Shown here: in pieces, positions 16,694 through 24,981 of the stretch | How positions within the stretch are numbered: position 1 is the first letter of the stretch | Layout of the letters: each line of letters begins with the position of its first letter | From: Candidatus Latescibacterota bacterium | GTDB taxonomy: Bacteria > JAAXHH01 | DNA: 64,000 bases | Direction: 5' to 3' | NCBI GenBank assembly: GCA_022822725.1 | Contig: JAJEAN010000007.1 | Location: forward strand, 750,382 to 814,381 | Program-made: the position numbers and the translations under genes | The notes under the pieces: generated by a model | What the model saw: only the letters and a program-made list of their open reading frames with translations | Told to the model about the DNA's origin: nothing | Databases searched by the model: none

Positions 16694-17653
16694 ATGAATC
16701 GTGCATTGGACGTGCTGTCCGTGGGGGACGGCAACCTCGACGTCTGGATGCGGGTACCGCGCCATCCCGATCGGCGCACGGGCGATGTTCGGGGAACCGG
16801 CGTCGTCGGTAACGCCTGCCGTGTCGGTCCGGGAGGCGCCGCGGCCAACGTGGCGCTGGGTGTTGCCCGATTGGGAGGTCGCGCGGCTTTCGTCGGCGCA
16901 GTCGGCGACGACACGCCCGGCGTTCAGTTCGCGGACCGCATGCGTTCCGGCGGAGTGGACGTATCCCATCTCCACGTCATGACGGGACAGCCGACCTCCC
17001 TGGCCTGCATGTTCGAGACGCCCGACGGCGAGTACGAATTCTATGTGTGCCCGGGACCGAGGACCATACCGGCCCACTGCCTGGCGCACGATTTCGTCCG
17101 GTCGGCGCGCATTCTCTATCTTACCGGGCATGTACTGACCGAGGACGAATCGACCTGCCGGAACATGCTCGACGCGATGGCCGTCGCGCGCAAAGGCGGC
17201 GGGACAGTAGCCTTTGGTCCGGGCAAGTACTGGCTGAATCCCGACCTGGAATCCCGGGTGCACGAGGCTTTGAAATACACGGACATTATCGTTTCGAACG
17301 AATTGGAAGCGGAACGGCTTACCGGCCGGAAGTCACTCCGGGACGCCGTCGGGAAGCTGCTGGATACGGGTATCGGGATCGTGGCGGTTACGATGGGCGG
17401 CCGCGGCAGCCTGCTGGCAACCGAAGACCGCATGATCGAGCAGCCGGCCAGCCACTCCGGATCCGGGTCCATGGTCGGCGCGGGTGACGCGTTCACCAGC
17501 GGACTGCTTTACAGTTTTCTATTGAAGGAGAACCTGGAAGAAATGGCGGCTTTCGCCAATGCCGTGGCGTCCATCAAGATCGGCACGCCCGGTGCGTCAG
17601 AGGGCCTTCCCCGGGCGGATGAGGCGAGGGCGTTTCTTCGGGAAAACGCATAA
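16694..17653 (+). CDS. PfkB family carbohydrate kinase
   Basis: A 319-residue ribokinase-fold kinase. The glycine-rich GPGGAAANVALGVARLG lies near residue 50, and the catalytic aspartate lies in MVGAGDAFTSGLLYSF near residue 275. It phosphorylates a sugar or sugar acid with ATP. Given the 2-keto-3-deoxy acid pathway genes around it, a 2-keto-3-deoxygluconate kinase role is plausible, but PfkB specificity cannot be read from sequence. The ATG at 16694 gives the expected N-terminus (LDVLSVGDGNLD). The ORF track extends back to 16478 into the hydrolase gene and the repeat array, which I reject. It ends 20 bp from the convergent gcvT. Confidence 0.85.
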   Translation: MNRALDVLSVGDGNLDVWMRVPRHPDRRTGDVRGTGVVGNACRVGPGGAAANVALGVARLGGRAAFVGAVGDDTPGVQFADRMRSGGVDVSHLHVMTGQPTSLACMFETPDGEYEFYVCPGPRTIPAHCLAHDFVRSARILYLTGHVLTEDESTCRNMLDAMAVARKGGGTVAFGPGKYWLNPDLESRVHEALKYTDIIVSNELEAERLTGRKSLRDAVGKLLDTGIGIVAVTMGGRGSLLATEDRMIEQPASHSGSGSMVGAGDAFTSGLLYSFLLKENLEEMAAFANAVASIKIGTPGASEGLPRADEARAFLRENA

Positions 17654-17672
17654 GCTGAACAGGCCGGTCTGC

Positions 17673-18770
17673 CTACTTTCTGCTTCCGGCATAGAATGGC
17701 AGTTTCACCACTTCGGCGGCGATGTGCCGGCCTCGGATGCCGATCGCCAGTCCTGTACCGGGTTCCGCCAATTCGACAGGAACGAATCCCGTACCGATTC
17801 CGTGACCCAGCGTAGGTGATATAGCTCCACTGACGACCCGGCCGATCGGGACCCGGTCGTGGAGGATCTCATAGCCCTGCCGGGGTATCCCCCGCTCCAG
17901 CAATTTCAGTCCGACCAGCTTCCGCTCCACGCCTTCGCGACGGACCCCCATCAGGGCGTCCCGGCCGATGAAATCCGGTTTCTTCAGCTTGACCGTCCAT
18001 CCCAGACCTGCTTCGATCGGATTGATCGATTCGTCGATCTCGTGCCCGTAAAGCGCGAGTCCGGCTTCCAGGCGCAGGGTATCTCTTGCCCCGAGTCCGC
18101 ACGGTTTCAAGCCCTTTGAAGCGCCGGTTTCCAGCAGGAGGTCCCACAACGCGGACGCATGCTCCGCCGGACACCAGATCTCGAAGCCGTCCTCGCCCGT
18201 GTATCCGGTACGAAAAACCCGAGCATCGATGTCCCCGATCCGGGTTACGACAAAACCCTGAAACCTGAGTGAATCCAACCCGGCCTCCGCCAGCGGATCG
18301 AGGATCTGCTCGCTCAAGGGTCCCTGTATCGCGATGAGCGCGCTTTCCTGGCTCAGGTCCCGGATCTCGACGTCGTACGCGACGGCATGGCCGCGGAACC
18401 AGTCCAGGTCCTTCTCCCGGTTGCCCGCGTTGGGAACGACCAGCAGCCGGTCCGGCATTCGGTATACCAGGAAATCATCGATGACGCTGCCGTCGGGCCG
18501 GCAGGCCATGGTATACTGAGACCGATAGGGCTTGAGCCGTTCGACGTCATTTACCGTGATGTGGTTTGCGAAGGCGACCGCGCCCGGTCCGGATAACTCG
18601 ACGCGGCCCATGTGGGAGACATCGAAGAGACCGGCCGCCGTGCGGACTGCGTGATGTTCAGCCAGAATCCCCTCGTACTGGACCGGCATCTCCCAGCCGC
18701 TGAAAGGCACCAGCCTCGCACCCAGCGCCAGGTGGCGGTCGTATAGCGCGGTTTTCTGTAGTTCGGCCAT
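17673..18770 (-). CDS. gcvT: Aminomethyltransferase, glycine cleavage system T protein
   Basis: A 365-residue T-protein of standard length. Family landmarks include FDVSHMGRVELSG, IQGPLSEQIL, RTGYTGEDGFEIW, and LEAGLALYGHEID, followed by the C-terminal barrel with GHGIGTGFVP. It transfers the methylene group of aminomethylated H-protein to tetrahydrofolate and releases ammonia. The ATG at 18770 matches the conserved MAELQKTALYDRHLALGARLVPFSGWEMP-type N-terminus. No gcvH or gcvP lies in the window, so the complex must be completed elsewhere. A strong promoter-like pair lies just upstream. I looked for a glycine riboswitch there and did not find one. Confidence 0.95.
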   Translation of the reverse strand: MAELQKTALYDRHLALGARLVPFSGWEMPVQYEGILAEHHAVRTAAGLFDVSHMGRVELSGPGAVAFANHITVNDVERLKPYRSQYTMACRPDGSVIDDFLVYRMPDRLLVVPNAGNREKDLDWFRGHAVAYDVEIRDLSQESALIAIQGPLSEQILDPLAEAGLDSLRFQGFVVTRIGDIDARVFRTGYTGEDGFEIWCPAEHASALWDLLLETGASKGLKPCGLGARDTLRLEAGLALYGHEIDESINPIEAGLGWTVKLKKPDFIGRDALMGVRREGVERKLVGLKLLERGIPRQGYEILHDRVPIGRVVSGAISPTLGHGIGTGFVPVELAEPGTGLAIGIRGRHIAAEVVKLPFYAGSRK

Positions 18771-18810
18771 GCAACCATCCCCTTGCAGGATTTCGGTTTA
18801 TACCCATCGC

Positions 18811-18840
18811 ATTTAACGCCTGGGATTCCCTCGATGTCAA
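18811..18840 (-). promoter_or_regulatory. Predicted promoter for gcvT
   Basis: Read on the minus strand, TTGACA (plus coordinates 18835-18840) is followed after 18 bases by TTAAAT (18811-18816). It lies about 40 bases upstream of the gcvT start in an AT-rich patch of an otherwise GC-rich gap. Confidence 0.55.
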
Positions 18841-18926
18841 TACAAAAACGAGATTCATCAAACGGTATCGACTGATTCGAAAAGGCATTTTTCGAGGGTC
18901 GAACAACACGAATCATCATCCACAAA

Positions 18927-18938
18927 AGGAGTACTCCT
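18927..18938 (+). promoter_or_regulatory. Palindrome containing the ribosome binding site
   Basis: AGGAGTACTCCT is a perfect 12-base palindrome containing the Shine-Dalgarno AGGAG of the next gene, ten bases before its ATG. A local hairpin would have almost no loop, so control through duplex formation is only a possibility. Confidence 0.4.
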
Positions 18939-18941
18939 CTC

Positions 18942-20729
18942 ATGATACGAAAACACCATATCGCAAGTGCCATGCTGTGCCTCTGTTTCGCGGGGAAAGC
19001 CTTGGGTGCGGGGATCGTCATTTCCGAGGTGCTGGCCGATCCCCATTCGGAATCCAAAGGAGAGTTCGTCGAGCTCTACAACGCGGGGGACGAACCGGTG
19101 GATCTCGAAGGTTGGCCCCTCGGCGATTCGAGGGATGTGAACGACACGATTACGGACTTCACCGGTCTCCATGACGCCGGCCTCGCGGGTACGGTGCTGG
19201 CGCCAGGTGCATACGCGCTTGTCGTCGATCCGGATTACGAAGGCGCATACAACGACCGGATTACTGCGGAGGGCGATCCCGCGCGTTTTCTGATGCTGAC
19301 GGTAAAAGGAGACCGAACGCTGGGGAATGGACTCGGAAACAGCGGAGACCTGGTCTTCCTGAGAAGAGACGACGTTACAATTGACCAGTTCACATGGACC
19401 GAATCGGCGGGGGGAAACGGCATCTCGTGGGAGCGGCCGCGATTCGACCTGCCCGTGGACGAGTCCAACCTGATGCCGTCCATACATCCCGACGGATCCA
19501 CCCCGGGGTATCGGAACAGCACGGCGAGCGATCCTCCAGCCACGCCCGGACCGGAGCAGCCCGCGGAGCCCGACGAACCCGTGCAGCCAGAGCAGCCAGA
19601 TCAGCCGGAGGAACCCGAGGAACCCGCGGAGCCCGACGAACCGGAAGAACCTGCAGCGCCGGCCGAGCCGGAAGAACCTGCGGAACCTGCGGAACCCGAG
19701 GAACCGGTCGAACCGGGCGAACCCACGGAACCGGAGGCGCCCACGGAACCGGAAGAGCCCACGGGACCAGAAGAACCCGCCGAACCTGCAGCGCCTGCCG
19801 AGCCGGAAGAACCTGCGGAACCCGCGGAGCCTGAGGAACCCGACGCGCCTGAGGACCCCGAGGAACCTGCGGTACCCGCTCCCCCTTCAGATCCCATGGC
19901 CCCTCAAGGCCCCGGAAGCTCGATGAGAAACGTGGTCATTAATGAGATCATGTTCAACCCCGGCCCCAACCGGACCGAATGGATCGAATTGCACAACAGG
20001 GGTAGCGGTGCAGTCGATCTTGCCGGCAGTGCACTGCGGCTGGATCACGTGGAACGGGCGCGTCTCATTTCCCCCGGCGGCCTCTCGATCGAAGGCGAGG
20101 GCTATCTCGTCATCGCCCATGACACCGTACTGTTTCGGGAAACGCATCCCGGCTTCGGCGGTACCGTGGTGGAAGCGACGGGCGGCTGGGAAAGGCTTCG
20201 GAACAGCGGCGCGAGGATCTGGCTGCTGGACGCAATGGGCAATCCCGTCCATGATGCGGAATACGACGAAGCCTCGAATCCCGATCCCGGCCGTTCGATG
20301 GAGCTGGTCAATCCGGACTTCGACCCACCGGTCTGGGGACCGTCCGCCGATGCGGGCGGCGGCACTCCGGGCCGGAGGAACTCACTCTATGTGTCCCGCA
20401 TACCGGACGGCGTCTCTGTGCATTTCAGCAACAATCCGTTCTCCCCCGATGGCGACAACTTCGAAGACGTCTGCCTGGTGACGGTCGACCTGCCCGCACC
20501 GCACGGGATACTTCACGTTATGGTTTTCGATATCCACGGCCGGTTTCTCCGAACGCTCATCGACCAGACGACGGTAGCCAGCCGGCATGTCTTTACCTGG
20601 GACGGAACGGATCAGCGCGGACGCGGACTGCCCGCCGGCCCGTACATTCTATACGTTGAACAGATGCTGCCCACACTCGACAGGCTGACTGCATCCAAGC
20701 ATCTGGTCGTGATCGCCGCTGTTCCATGA
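18942..20729 (+). CDS. Secreted lamin-tail-domain (LTD) protein with Glu/Pro repeat linker and FlgD-Ig-like C-terminus
   Basis: A 595-residue exported protein. A Sec signal covers about residues 1-23 (AMLCLCFAGKALGAG). The first LTD domain follows (IVISEVLADP, GEFVELYNAG). Then comes a linker of about 130 residues built of Glu-Pro-x triplets, roughly residues 197-325, and a second LTD domain (VVINEIMFNPGPNRTEWIELHN). The C-terminus (NNPFSPDGDNFEDV, then a beta sandwich ending GLPAGPYILYVEQ) resembles FlgD-Ig or CHU_C-type domains used for surface anchoring or secretion sorting. LTDs occur with exported nucleases and surface proteins. No enzyme domain is seen, so a structural or binding role is likely. 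The start has AAGGAG upstream. Confidence 0.88.
   Translation: MIRKHHIASAMLCLCFAGKALGAGIVISEVLADPHSESKGEFVELYNAGDEPVDLEGWPLGDSRDVNDTITDFTGLHDAGLAGTVLAPGAYALVVDPDYEGAYNDRITAEGDPARFLMLTVKGDRTLGNGLGNSGDLVFLRRDDVTIDQFTWTESAGGNGISWERPRFDLPVDESNLMPSIHPDGSTPGYRNSTASDPPATPGPEQPAEPDEPVQPEQPDQPEEPEEPAEPDEPEEPAAPAEPEEPAEPAEPEEPVEPGEPTEPEAPTEPEEPTGPEEPAEPAAPAEPEEPAEPAEPEEPDAPEDPEEPAVPAPPSDPMAPQGPGSSMRNVVINEIMFNPGPNRTEWIELHNRGSGAVDLAGSALRLDHVERARLISPGGLSIEGEGYLVIAHDTVLFRETHPGFGGTVVEATGGWERLRNSGARIWLLDAMGNPVHDAEYDEASNPDPGRSMELVNPDFDPPVWGPSADAGGGTPGRRNSLYVSRIPDGVSVHFSNNPFSPDGDNFEDVCLVTVDLPAPHGILHVMVFDIHGRFLRTLIDQTTVASRHVFTWDGTDQRGRGLPAGPYILYVEQMLPTLDRLTASKHLVVIAAVP
19545..19890. repeat. In-frame 9-bp degenerate repeat coding for Glu-Pro-x
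   Basis: About 115 consecutive codons follow a Glu-Pro-x triplet pattern, a 9-bp period in DNA (GAACCCGCG-like). The opposite strand reads as an open Ser/Gly-rich frame of 98 codons, which I treat as a shadow. Confidence 0.9.
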
Positions 20730-20807
20730 ATGGCCGGAAAGTGCCCGGGACGGTCCGGATATCTTCATGAACGGCCGGAAAGCGCCGTGAACGGCCGGAT
20801 ATTGTAC
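20727..20807. repeat. 20-bp tandem repeat beginning at a stop codon, four copies
   Basis: Units of 20-21 bp begin at 20727, 20748, 20768 and 20788, with the shared core ACGGCCGGA. The first unit starts with the TGA stop of the LTD gene, and units three and four also start with TGA. The array ends against the TTGACA of the next promoter. Confidence 0.85.
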
Positions 20808-20838
20808 TTGACACGGGGACCTGGGATATCTTGATTAT
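20808..20838 (+). promoter_or_regulatory. Possible promoter for prs
   Basis: A perfect TTGACA at 20808-20813 directly follows the repeat array. The -10 is weak: TTGATT at spacing 17, or GATTAT at spacing 19. The prs start codon is about 70 bases downstream. Confidence 0.4.
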
Positions 20839-20908
20839 GGTGGCTTCACGCAGCATCGCTTCAGGCCGCCCGCAGCATGAATCGGGTCGCGCGTACAGAG
20901 ACGGATAC

Positions 20909-21856
20909 ATGAACAGTATCGTGGTATTCAGCGGCTCCTCCCATCCCGCGCTGTCGGAAGAGGTATGCCACTACCTGAACGAACCGCTGAAAGCCAGTAC
21001 CCTGACGCGATTCAGCAACGACTGCCTCCAGGTCCAGTTGAATGCAAACTGCCGGGAAGGCGATGTCTTCATCATTCAACCGCTGGGTCCCCCGGTGCAG
21101 GAGAACCTGGTTGAACTGCTGTTGATGCTGGATGCCGCTCGTGGGGCGTCGGCGGCGCGCACCACCGCCGTGCTGCCGTATTACTCCTACTCGAGATCCG
21201 ACAAGAAGGATGCACCCCGCATATCCATCGCCGGCCGTCTGGTTGCCGATCTGCTGGGGACGGCCGGTGCCAATCGCATACTCACCCTTCAAATGCACGA
21301 ACCGCAGGTGCACGGTTTTTTCAGTATCCCGGTAGATCATCTGAATGCGATCAAGGTACTGGCCCAGCATTTCCAACAGCGGGATCTGAGCAATACGGTG
21401 GTGGTCTCTCCGGACCTGGGCAACGCGAAGAAGGCGGCCCATTTCGCACGGCAGCTGATGTTGCCGGTAGCGGCGGGCAACAAACGCCGCATCTCGGATG
21501 AAAAGGTCGTTATCGACATGATCGTGGGAGACGTTTCCGGCAAGAACGCGATCATCATGGACGATGAGATCGCGACCGGCGGCAGCATCATCGAACTGAT
21601 CCAACGGCTGGAAGAACGCAACGTGCAGCGGGTTTCCGTCGTTTGTACACATGGCATTTTCAGCGGCCGTGCCATTGAACGGTTCAGAGACTGTTCCCGG
21701 ATCGACGAAATCGTCACGACGAACACGGTACCCATCGGTGAAGACAAGCGGCTTCCCCACATGGTCATCCTCTCCATCGCTCCGCTGCTGGCGGAGACGA
21801 TTCGAAGGATCCACAACGGAGAATCGGTGAGCAGCCTGTTTGCCGATACGATGTAG
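20909..21856 (+). CDS. prs: Ribose-phosphate pyrophosphokinase (PRPP synthetase)
   Basis: A 315-residue PRPP synthetase of normal length. It has the flexible ATP region PYYSYSRSDKKDAPRISIAGRLVADLL, the metal-binding histidine in LQMHEPQVHGFF, and the ribose-5-phosphate/PRPP loop IIMDDEIATGGSI. The loop departs from the common DDxxDTAGT form. It should make PRPP from ribose 5-phosphate and ATP in the cytoplasm. The ORF track begins at 20831, but the ATG at 20909 gives the typical MNSIVVFSGSSHPAL N-terminus. The Shine-Dalgarno is weak. It lies alone between a surface-protein gene and a TRAP binding-protein gene. Confidence 0.9.
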   Translation: MNSIVVFSGSSHPALSEEVCHYLNEPLKASTLTRFSNDCLQVQLNANCREGDVFIIQPLGPPVQENLVELLLMLDAARGASAARTTAVLPYYSYSRSDKKDAPRISIAGRLVADLLGTAGANRILTLQMHEPQVHGFFSIPVDHLNAIKVLAQHFQQRDLSNTVVVSPDLGNAKKAAHFARQLMLPVAAGNKRRISDEKVVIDMIVGDVSGKNAIIMDDEIATGGSIIELIQRLEERNVQRVSVVCTHGIFSGRAIERFRDCSRIDEIVTTNTVPIGEDKRLPHMVILSIAPLLAETIRRIHNGESVSSLFADTM

Positions 21857-21954
21857 TGTGCGTCCGGGAGGGCCGCTCCCGGCCTTACGCGCGATGAATG
21901 ACGAGGTTTTTAAAATCAGACACGCGGGACCAACCTGATTCATGGAGGCATAGG

Positions 21955-23073
21955 ATGGACAAGATCAAGCGGCGCGAGTTTCTGAAGACGGCATCCACGG
22001 CCGGATTGGCCGGTGGGGCCGCGCTGATGGCTGGTTGCGGATCCGGGCAGGAGAGCAGCGGGCCCGCCATCCGCACGGACAGGACCTATGAATGGAAAAT
22101 GGTCACCACCTGGACGCCGAATCTGCCCATATTGCAGGAGAGTGCGCGACTCCTCTCCCAATGGGTGGAGGAAATGTCCGAGGGGAGGATGAAGATCACG
22201 GTGTATGCGGGCGGCGAGTTGATTCCCGCCCTCGAGGGATTCGAAGCAGTCAGCCAGGGTGTGGCGGAAATGGGACACGGCGCCGCATACTACTGGGCGG
22301 GCAAGGCACCCGCCACGCAGTTCTTCTCTTCGGTGCCCTTCGGGATGAACGCGCAACAGGTCACCGCCTGGCTCTACAGCGGCGGTGGGCTGGAGCTATG
22401 GGAGGATATCTACGCCCCCTTCAACCTGATCCCCATGCCCGCGGGCAACACCGGCTTCCAGATGGGGGGCTGGTTCAGGAAGGAAATCAACACCGCCGAC
22501 GACCTTCAGGGACTCAAGATGCGTATTCCCGGCCTGGGGGGCGACGTGATCAAGCGGGCGGGCGGCTCGGCCATTCTGTCCCCCGTGGGCGAAATCTACA
22601 CCAACCTCGAACGCGGCGTCATCGACGCGACCGAATGGATCGGTCCTTACCACGATTACCTCATGGGTTTCTACCGGGCGGCGCAGTACTACTACTATCC
22701 GGGTTGGCATGAGCCGGGCACCGTGACCGAACTCATGGTTAACAAGAGCGCCTTCGAGGAGCTCCCGGCCTATCTGCAGACGGTGATCCGGACCGCGGCG
22801 GCCCGTTCGACGCACTGGGTGCTGTCCGAATTCGACGCGCGGAACAACGAGTACCTTCAGAAGCTGGTCAATGAAGAAGGGGTTCAGCTCAGGCGCTTTC
22901 CGGACTCCGTGCTCACTACGCTCAAGGGATACTCGGAAGAAGTCATCGCCCAGTTGATCGAAACGGACGAAGACAGCAAGCGGGTATACGAGTCCTTCAC
23001 TTCATTCCGTAATACGGTCACCGGATGGACGGACCTTGGAGAGAAGATCTACTACTCGGGAGCCATGGGGTAG
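21955..23073 (+). CDS. TRAP transporter substrate-binding protein, DctP/TakP type
   Basis: A 372-residue periplasmic binding protein. The N-terminus carries a twin-arginine-like motif (KRREFLKTASTAGLAGG) followed by LMAGCGSG, so it may be a Tat-exported lipoprotein. The mature part has the family pattern WTPNLPILQ, then AGGELIPALEGFEAVSQG, GLKMRIPGLGG and ERGVIDATEWIGPYHD. The last resembles binding proteins for alpha-keto acids and other carboxylates. The ATG at 21955 has GGAGG six bases upstream. No dctQ or dctM membrane gene lies on either side, so it is an orphan that must use membrane subunits encoded elsewhere. The ligand is inferred only by family. Confidence 0.88.
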   Translation: MDKIKRREFLKTASTAGLAGGAALMAGCGSGQESSGPAIRTDRTYEWKMVTTWTPNLPILQESARLLSQWVEEMSEGRMKITVYAGGELIPALEGFEAVSQGVAEMGHGAAYYWAGKAPATQFFSSVPFGMNAQQVTAWLYSGGGLELWEDIYAPFNLIPMPAGNTGFQMGGWFRKEINTADDLQGLKMRIPGLGGDVIKRAGGSAILSPVGEIYTNLERGVIDATEWIGPYHDYLMGFYRAAQYYYYPGWHEPGTVTELMVNKSAFEELPAYLQTVIRTAAARSTHWVLSEFDARNNEYLQKLVNEEGVQLRRFPDSVLTTLKGYSEEVIAQLIETDEDSKRVYESFTSFRNTVTGWTDLGEKIYYSGAMG

Positions 23074-23084
23074 GGCGGCTGGGC

Positions 23085-23116
23085 GATAGGCCGGCAGCGC
23101 GATGAGCCGGCAGGGC
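23085..23116. repeat. 16-bp tandem duplication after a stop codon
   Basis: GATAGGCCGGCAGCGC (23085-23100) is followed directly by GATGAGCCGGCAGGGC (23101-23116), filling the gap between two convergent genes. Confidence 0.75.
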
Positions 23117-23117
23117 G

Positions 23118-23837
23118 CTATCCGTCGAAAACGCCTTCGATCCGTGCGATCCAGCCCGTCGTCGCGTCGCAGTACAGCAGGTCTTCTCCGCAACGCGCCA
23201 GACCGTGCGGTTCCGGATGATCCGGACCGATATGGATCTCGTCGCGCACATCGCCGGTCTCGACATCCAGTTTCGCAATAACGCGGTCCACCTTGAATAC
23301 CATCCACAGGGCGTCGTCACCGGTCCTCACAACGCCGTGGCCGGCCTTGTATGGCAGCGGAATGACCCGCTTTACCGACCAGTCCGGGATGCGGACCTGC
23401 GTGAGCGTCTTCTCCTGGAGCGTACTCAGCCAGATCGTGCCTGTTTCCACGTAATCGTAGTCCAGGCCGTGGGTGCCTCCGGGGGCGGGAAGCGGCCGGC
23501 GAAGCAGCGTAGCGCCGGTCCGCGGATCGACCTTGAGGATCTCGCCCGTCCCGGGCGACGCGTCGGTTTCCTTTGTGAAACGCCAGCGGTCGCCCGAGCC
23601 GTTCGCAGCCAGCCACAGCCCGCCTTCACCGTAAGACATCCCGCTCGTGTTGGAGGATTCCGTCGGCAACTCGCGCAGTATCCTCGTGACGCCGTACTCA
23701 TCTTGGGGTGTTTCCAAAGCGAGAAGCGCGATACGATCGGTCAGTTGATCCACGACCCACAGGCCTTCATCGGTGACCTGCAGACCGTTGGGCGCGCTGT
23801 ACGGCGCCCGTATATACCGTGTAATGCTGGGGTTCAT
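23118..23837 (-). CDS. Beta-propeller protein, SMP-30/YncE-like
   Basis: A 239-residue protein made of short repeated strands such as NGLQVTDEGLWVVDQ, GGLWLAANGSGDRW, HGLDYDYVETGTIWLS, HGVVRTGDDALWMVF and HGLARCGEDLLYCD. These read as blades of a small propeller of the NHL/SMP-30/Vgb type. No signal peptide is seen. Its start codon overlaps the stop of the PhyH gene upstream by four bases (ATGA), so the two are translationally coupled. The pairing of PhyH-type oxygenases with propeller proteins suggests a shared small-molecule substrate, but the reaction is unknown. Confidence 0.75.
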   Translation of the reverse strand: MNPSITRYIRAPYSAPNGLQVTDEGLWVVDQLTDRIALLALETPQDEYGVTRILRELPTESSNTSGMSYGEGGLWLAANGSGDRWRFTKETDASPGTGEILKVDPRTGATLLRRPLPAPGGTHGLDYDYVETGTIWLSTLQEKTLTQVRIPDWSVKRVIPLPYKAGHGVVRTGDDALWMVFKVDRVIAKLDVETGDVRDEIHIGPDHPEPHGLARCGEDLLYCDATTGWIARIEGVFDG

Positions 23838-24808
23838 GCCGGTTTCCTGTCCTTGAGACGGGTCCAGCCCCTGCCGGGATTGTAGGGTTTCGCCTCGTGG
23901 TAACGGTCCCGCAGTGCTTTGAAGGCTTCAGGCGTCGTAATCTCCCGATCGGGATGGTTCGAATCGCGGATCACGAAGTCGGCCTCGCTCGGATAGCAGG
24001 CCATGGTGACCGGGTCCCGTTCCGGCGTGTAGGTCGCCGGATCCTCCTCCGAGTTGTTCGGCGCGTCCATGGACTGGTACCGCAGGTCGATACTCCAGCG
24101 AACGGTCCCAGAACGGTTCTCGAAGGAGGCGTGGGGGGTCAGATTGGTCATGAACAGGACATCGCCCCGATTCATTTCCAGGGGAATGGGCTGGTTCTCC
24201 GGCAATTCGTCCCCGGGAATCTCCAGGTAGCCACCGTGCCCGCCCGTGTAATGCCGGAACACACCGCCCTTGTGGACCCCGGGAATCACGTGAAGGCAGC
24301 CGTTTTCCACCGTCGTGTCGACCAGCGGGATCCAGCAGGTCACGATCAGGTGCCGGTCGCAGTGGGGCAGGAAGTAGCCGGAGTCCTGGTGCCAGGGCAC
24401 TTCCGTACGCGTATGTCCCGGAAGCTTCGGACGGATACGATAGGCGGAGGCACCCACGATGTCCGGTCCGATCAAGTCTGAAACACAGTCTACCAGGTCC
24501 GTATTCCGCAACAACTCCAGCATCGCCTCGCCGTTGAACTGACCTCCGCCCCGGCCCATGATCATCCCAAGGACGGCCTCGCCGGCTTCTTCGGATTCCT
24601 TGTGGATGTGCGCCAGCCGGGTCTCGAATCCTTCTCCGGTGTGGGGACTTTCCAGTTTTCCTTCGCCGTGTAGACGGCGCGCGCCTTCGTCCACTATGTC
24701 ACTCAGGGCGTGGATCAGCGGCCGCAGCGTGGTTTCGGACAGCAGCCCGGCTTTGACCAGGTATCCCCGCGTTTCGAATTGCGTGGTTTCTTTCTTTGTA
24801 AAACCCAT
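23834..24808 (-). CDS. Phytanoyl-CoA dioxygenase (PhyH) family protein, second copy
   Basis: A 324-residue Fe(II)/2-oxoglutarate oxygenase. The metal-binding His-x-Asp is in EVPWHQDSGYF, the distal His in LTPHASFENRSG, and the 2-oxoglutarate arginine probably in WSIDLRYQ. It is longer than and clearly different from the PhyH protein at 13.3 kb. The ATG at 24808 has AGGAGAGG upstream. The propeller gene follows with an ATGA overlap. It lies downstream of ptsI on the same strand, after a repeat-filled gap of 173 bp. The substrate is unknown. Confidence 0.87.
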   Translation of the reverse strand: MGFTKKETTQFETRGYLVKAGLLSETTLRPLIHALSDIVDEGARRLHGEGKLESPHTGEGFETRLAHIHKESEEAGEAVLGMIMGRGGGQFNGEAMLELLRNTDLVDCVSDLIGPDIVGASAYRIRPKLPGHTRTEVPWHQDSGYFLPHCDRHLIVTCWIPLVDTTVENGCLHVIPGVHKGGVFRHYTGGHGGYLEIPGDELPENQPIPLEMNRGDVLFMTNLTPHASFENRSGTVRWSIDLRYQSMDAPNNSEEDPATYTPERDPVTMACYPSEADFVIRDSNHPDREITTPEAFKALRDRYHEAKPYNPGRGWTRLKDRKPA

Positions 24809-24847
24809 TTTATGCCTCTCCTCTTACCTGGTCCTCACCCGGCGCTC

Positions 24848-24919
24848 CGGGATGTCCCTGTGGCGGCACGCCGACCGCACCGGCCGCACCGGCCGCTTCG
24901 GGATGTCCCTGTGGCGGCA
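24848..24919. repeat. 21-bp direct repeat 51 bp apart, within proline/arginine-like GC repeats
   Basis: CGGGATGTCCCTGTGGCGGCA occurs exactly at 24848-24868 and again at 24899-24919. Between and after them are short CCGCACCGG repeats. The repeats occupy most of the gap between ptsI and the PhyH gene. Confidence 0.9.
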
Positions 24920-24981
24920 GCCGGCCGCGTCGACCAGGCCGGCCGCACCGGCCGCTCCAGTCGCTCCGAACAGGCTGACCA

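Noticed and set aside
18771-18941. Glycine riboswitch upstream of gcvT
   Set aside because: I looked for the conserved glycine-aptamer core and found none; only a promoter-like pair is visible.
19601-19897. 98-codon minus-strand Ser/Gly-rich collagen-like ORF
   Set aside because: It is the reverse reading of the 9-bp Glu-Pro repeat and has no ribosome binding site or promoter of its own.
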